A DNA stretch of 15,978 nt from JBQCEE01 sp051960575. Its GTDB lineage: Bacteria > Actinomycetota > Actinomycetes > Mycobacteriales > Jatrophihabitantaceae. Below the pieces are notes generated by a model, which made no database searches, was not told the DNA's origin, and was given only the letters and a program-made list of their open reading frames with translations. The translations under genes were made by a program, and so were the position numbers. Below are positions 14,014-15,978 of the stretch, in pieces (positions within the stretch are counted from its first letter, which is position 1; the number at the start of each line of letters is the position of its first letter). The stretch spans positions 1 through 15,978 of the forward strand of contig NZ_JBQCEE010000057.1 of assembly GCF_051960575.1 (NCBI RefSeq), given 5' to 3'.

Positions 14014-15312
14014 TCAGTGCCGGTGCGGCGCCCTCCCGTGGTGCGGCTTCGGGTGCTTCGGCGGATGCGCGCCGGCCGGACGCGGCGGCGCCGGTGCGTG
14101 GCGCGGGGCTGCGGCCCGTGTCCGCACCACGGCGCGGACGGTCGTCGCGACCGGAGCCTTGCTGACCGTCGGCCGCGTCGCGGGCCTGGCGGGCGTGACG
14201 ACCTGTGGTGTTGGTGCGGCCGGGTGCGGCGGTGTGGACGACGACGACGAGGCGGCCGCCGACGGCACGGTCCGGGCGTCGGCCCGCGGGGCCGGACCGC
14301 GGCCGCCCGCGACGAGCGGGATGATCACTGCGGCGGCGCCGAGCGCGGCCGCGGCACCGACCAGGGCACGCGTGTGGCGGCGACGGCCCGGCGACCCTGC
14401 GAGCGGTCGTTGCGCGTCGTCGGCGCCGACACCGAGCGGGTCGTCGACGGCGAAGACGTCGGCGAAGAAGGCGGGCAGGTCGTCCGACGGCGCGTCGAGC
14501 AGCGCGAGCAGGGCCGAGCGCACCGCCGCCGCGTCCGGTCGGGCCGCCGGGTCGGCGGCCGTCATCGCGGTCAACAGGCGGTACCAGCCGAGGCCGAGGC
14601 GGTCGGGCACGACGGGCGGTCGCATGAGCCGCACGATGGCGGCCTCGACGCCGTGTCCCGGGTAGGCCATGGCGCCGGTCAGCAGTTCGAGCAGCACCAA
14701 CCCGAGCGCGTAGACGTCGCTGGCGGTGCCGACCACCGCGCCCGTCACCTGCTCGGGGCTGAGGTAGTTGGCCGTGCCGACGGTGGTGCCGGTCAGCGTC
14801 ATGCGGGTGCCGTCGAGCATGCGGGCGATGCCGAAGTCGGTGAGCTTCACCTGCAGGTCGTGCAGGTCGTGCGGGTCGTCGGCGAGGGTCACCAGGATGT
14901 TGGCCGGCTTGACGTCACGGTGCACGAGCCCGGCGGCGTGCACGTAGGCCAATGCGTCCGCCACCTGGGCGCCCACGGCGGCCACCATGGCCGGCGCCAG
15001 CGGCCCGTCGCCGCGCAGCGCCCCGAGGGTGAGACCCGGCACGTACTCCATCACAAGCCAGCCGTCGCCGGACGAGCCGGTGAAACCGCCGGCGTCGAAG
15101 ACCTCGACGAGACGCGGATGCCGCAGCCCCGCGGTCAGCCGCGCCTCCGCCCGCCGGCGGGCCGCGCCGTTCGGGTCGTCCGCCGTCACGCGGAACCGCT
15201 TCACCGCCACCTCGCGGTGCAGTGCGAGATCCTCCGCCAGCCACACCTCGGCCGACGCGCCATGACCGAGCAGCCGTACCAGCCGGTACCGACCACCGAG
15301 AACGTCCAGCAT
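14014..15312 (-). CDS. Transmembrane Ser/Thr protein kinase (PknA/PknB-like) with His/Pro-rich tail
   Basis: The protein has 432 residues. The kinase domain covers about 8-270. The Gly-loop is GHGASAEV (16-23), the ATP lysine is K38 in VAVK, and HRDVKPAN has the catalytic Asp133. TDFGIA carries the metal Asp159. The activation segment, about 169-180, is rich in Thr (MTLTGTTVGTANYLSPEQ), the expected autophosphorylation site. A single transmembrane helix lies near 315-336 after an Arg-rich juxtamembrane stretch. The outer part (about 337-432) is Ala/Pro/Thr-rich, has no PASTA repeats, and ends in a Lys/Pro/His-rich stretch. The ATG at 15312 has GGGAGG five bases upstream. It stands between the Nudix and GGDEF genes on one strand. 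Its targets are unknown. Full motif set means it should be active. Confidence 0.93.
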   Translation of the reverse strand: MLDVLGGRYRLVRLLGHGASAEVWLAEDLALHREVAVKRFRVTADDPNGAARRRAEARLTAGLRHPRLVEVFDAGGFTGSSGDGWLVMEYVPGLTLGALRGDGPLAPAMVAAVGAQVADALAYVHAAGLVHRDVKPANILVTLADDPHDLHDLQVKLTDFGIARMLDGTRMTLTGTTVGTANYLSPEQVTGAVVGTASDVYALGLVLLELLTGAMAYPGHGVEAAIVRLMRPPVVPDRLGLGWYRLLTAMTAADPAARPDAAAVRSALLALLDAPSDDLPAFFADVFAVDDPLGVGADDAQRPLAGSPGRRRHTRALVGAAAALGAAAVIIPLVAGGRGPAPRADARTVPSAAASSSSSTPPHPAAPTPQVVTPARPATRPTVSKAPVATTVRAVVRTRAAAPRHAPAPPRPAGAHPPKHPKPHHGRAPHRH

Positions 15313-15381
15313 CCATGCCTCCCGGCTGGCCGTGTACCCAGCGGCGGGCGCCCGGCTAACGCGGTGGCAAGTTGTTCGTGG

Positions 15382-15849
15382 TCACTCGCCGAGGGCCGCC
15401 ACCAGCCGATCGACGAACGCCGCCTGTGCCGCGACGATCCGCTCGCGCGCGTCCGCCGGCCTGAACCACGCTGCCCGGTCGATCTCGGGCACCTCGATAC
15501 GGCGCCCTGATCGGGGTGGCCATTCGATCTCGACGAGGTTGCTGCGCACGCTCGCGACGTCCAGGTCACCCTCGACCGCCCAGACGACGACGGTCTTCCC
15601 AGACCGCTGCCGCACCTCGCCGAGATCGAGCCACGGCCCCGGCGGGGGCGGGCTGCCCAGCTCCTCGGCGAACTCGCGCGCGGCCGCCGCCCGGGGCTCC
15701 TCGTCCACCCCGTACTCGCCCTTCGGCACCGACCAGGCACCGGCGTCCTTCTTCGCCCAGAACGGCCCGCCCATGTGCCCCAGCAGCACCTCGACGTCGT
15801 CGCCGCGGCCGCGGTAGAGCAGGAGCCCGGCACTCTGTTTGCCCGCCAT
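15382..15849 (-). CDS. Nudix hydrolase
   Basis: This 155-residue soluble protein is one Nudix domain. The Nudix box begins at about Gly42 (G-x5-E-x7-REFAEELG) and has all catalytic positions, including the two metal-binding Glu of REFAEE. Upstream is SAGLLLYR, then EVLLGHMGGPFWAKKDAGAW, the usual start of this subgroup; C-terminal IDRAAWFRPADARERI resembles the substrate-side helix. The family hydrolyses nucleoside diphosphates linked to another moiety, often for nucleotide clean-up, but the substrate is not known here. The ATG at 15849 is chosen because homology starts there and GGGAG lies about 8 bases upstream; a start 87 bases further out adds nothing recognisable. It lies 69 bases upstream of the kinase gene on the same strand. 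Confidence 0.92.
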   Translation of the reverse strand: MAGKQSAGLLLYRGRGDDVEVLLGHMGGPFWAKKDAGAWSVPKGEYGVDEEPRAAAAREFAEELGSPPPPGPWLDLGEVRQRSGKTVVVWAVEGDLDVASVRSNLVEIEWPPRSGRRIEVPEIDRAAWFRPADARERIVAAQAAFVDRLVAALGE

Positions 15850-15974
15850 GGACACAGTCTCCCGAAACTCGTCGAAGTTTTTTCCGCGGGGCTGTCGATC
15901 CGGGGAGAAGCCACTCGACGCGTAGGCAGAAGGCAAGGGAAACCCCGATCGAAAACCCAGGGAAGGAACCCGCC

Positions 15975-15978
15975 ATGA
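15975..15978 (+). CDS. Probable start of a further plus-strand gene, cut by the window edge
   Basis: The window ends with GGAAGGA (about 15961-15967), a good ribosome-binding site, seven bases before an ATG at 15975. This would be a gene divergent from the Nudix gene. Only the start codon is visible, so nothing can be said of its product. The roughly 125-base gap between the two starts has a run of six T at 15879-15884 but no clear promoter. Confidence 0.4.

Noticed and set aside
15775..15978. Plus-strand open frame at the right edge
   Set aside because: Mostly antisense to the Nudix gene with no good ribosome-binding site. The ATG at 15975 after GGAAGGA is a better gene start.

Overview
The window is about 16 kb of very GC-rich, gene-dense DNA from an actinobacterium (Actinomycetota). 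Three things point there. The ispF, cysS and SpoU-methyltransferase (rlmB) neighbourhood is typical of that phylum. One protein belongs to the mycothiol-dependent maleylpyruvate isomerase family. Several genes appear to have leaderless promoters, with a TANNNT -10 box 6-8 bases before the start codon. I cannot place it below phylum level. Sixteen protein genes and one tRNA are supported, and a further start codon sits at the right edge.

Left part (1-4551): the 3' end of ispF (isoprenoid precursor synthesis) faces a two-gene minus-strand unit, made of a trans-sulfuration PLP enzyme and a small DICT-domain-like protein. The PLP gene is divergent from cysS, and cysS is translationally coupled to rlmB. 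The ispF-cysS-rlmB order is thus interrupted by the two minus-strand genes.

Middle (4559-8050): a minus-strand lipid-flavoured operon runs plsC-like acyltransferase, acyl-CoA synthetase, then an ABC-type ATPase. The ATPase keeps Walker A and B but has lost the Q-loop Gln, the LSGGQ signature and the switch His, and no permease lies beside it. An 8-bp perfect inverted repeat separates plsC from a divergent tRNA-Thr(UGU).

Right-middle (8083-11907): a TetR regulator heads a minus-strand run of a maleylpyruvate-isomerase-family protein, a SnoaL-like protein and a DsbA-fold protein with a CPWA site. Divergent from it is a PadR regulator coupled to a HAAS-type membrane protein. The 141-bp region between the two start codons has two good sigma-70-like promoters. 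Three near-identical 15-bp dyads (CCTA-N7-TAGG) in and beside it cover both -10 boxes and the tetR start. This is the clearest regulatory circuit in the window and its most interesting feature.

Right end (11998-15978): an enoyl-CoA isomerase/hydratase-family gene converges on a membrane GGDEF protein, with both stop codons sharing one CTAG. Upstream of the GGDEF gene, on the same strand, are a one-TM Ser/Thr kinase with a His/Pro-rich tail and a Nudix hydrolase. I found no CRISPR array, insertion sequence, integrase or phage gene. Most of the window looks like ordinary chromosomal backbone with modest accessory content.
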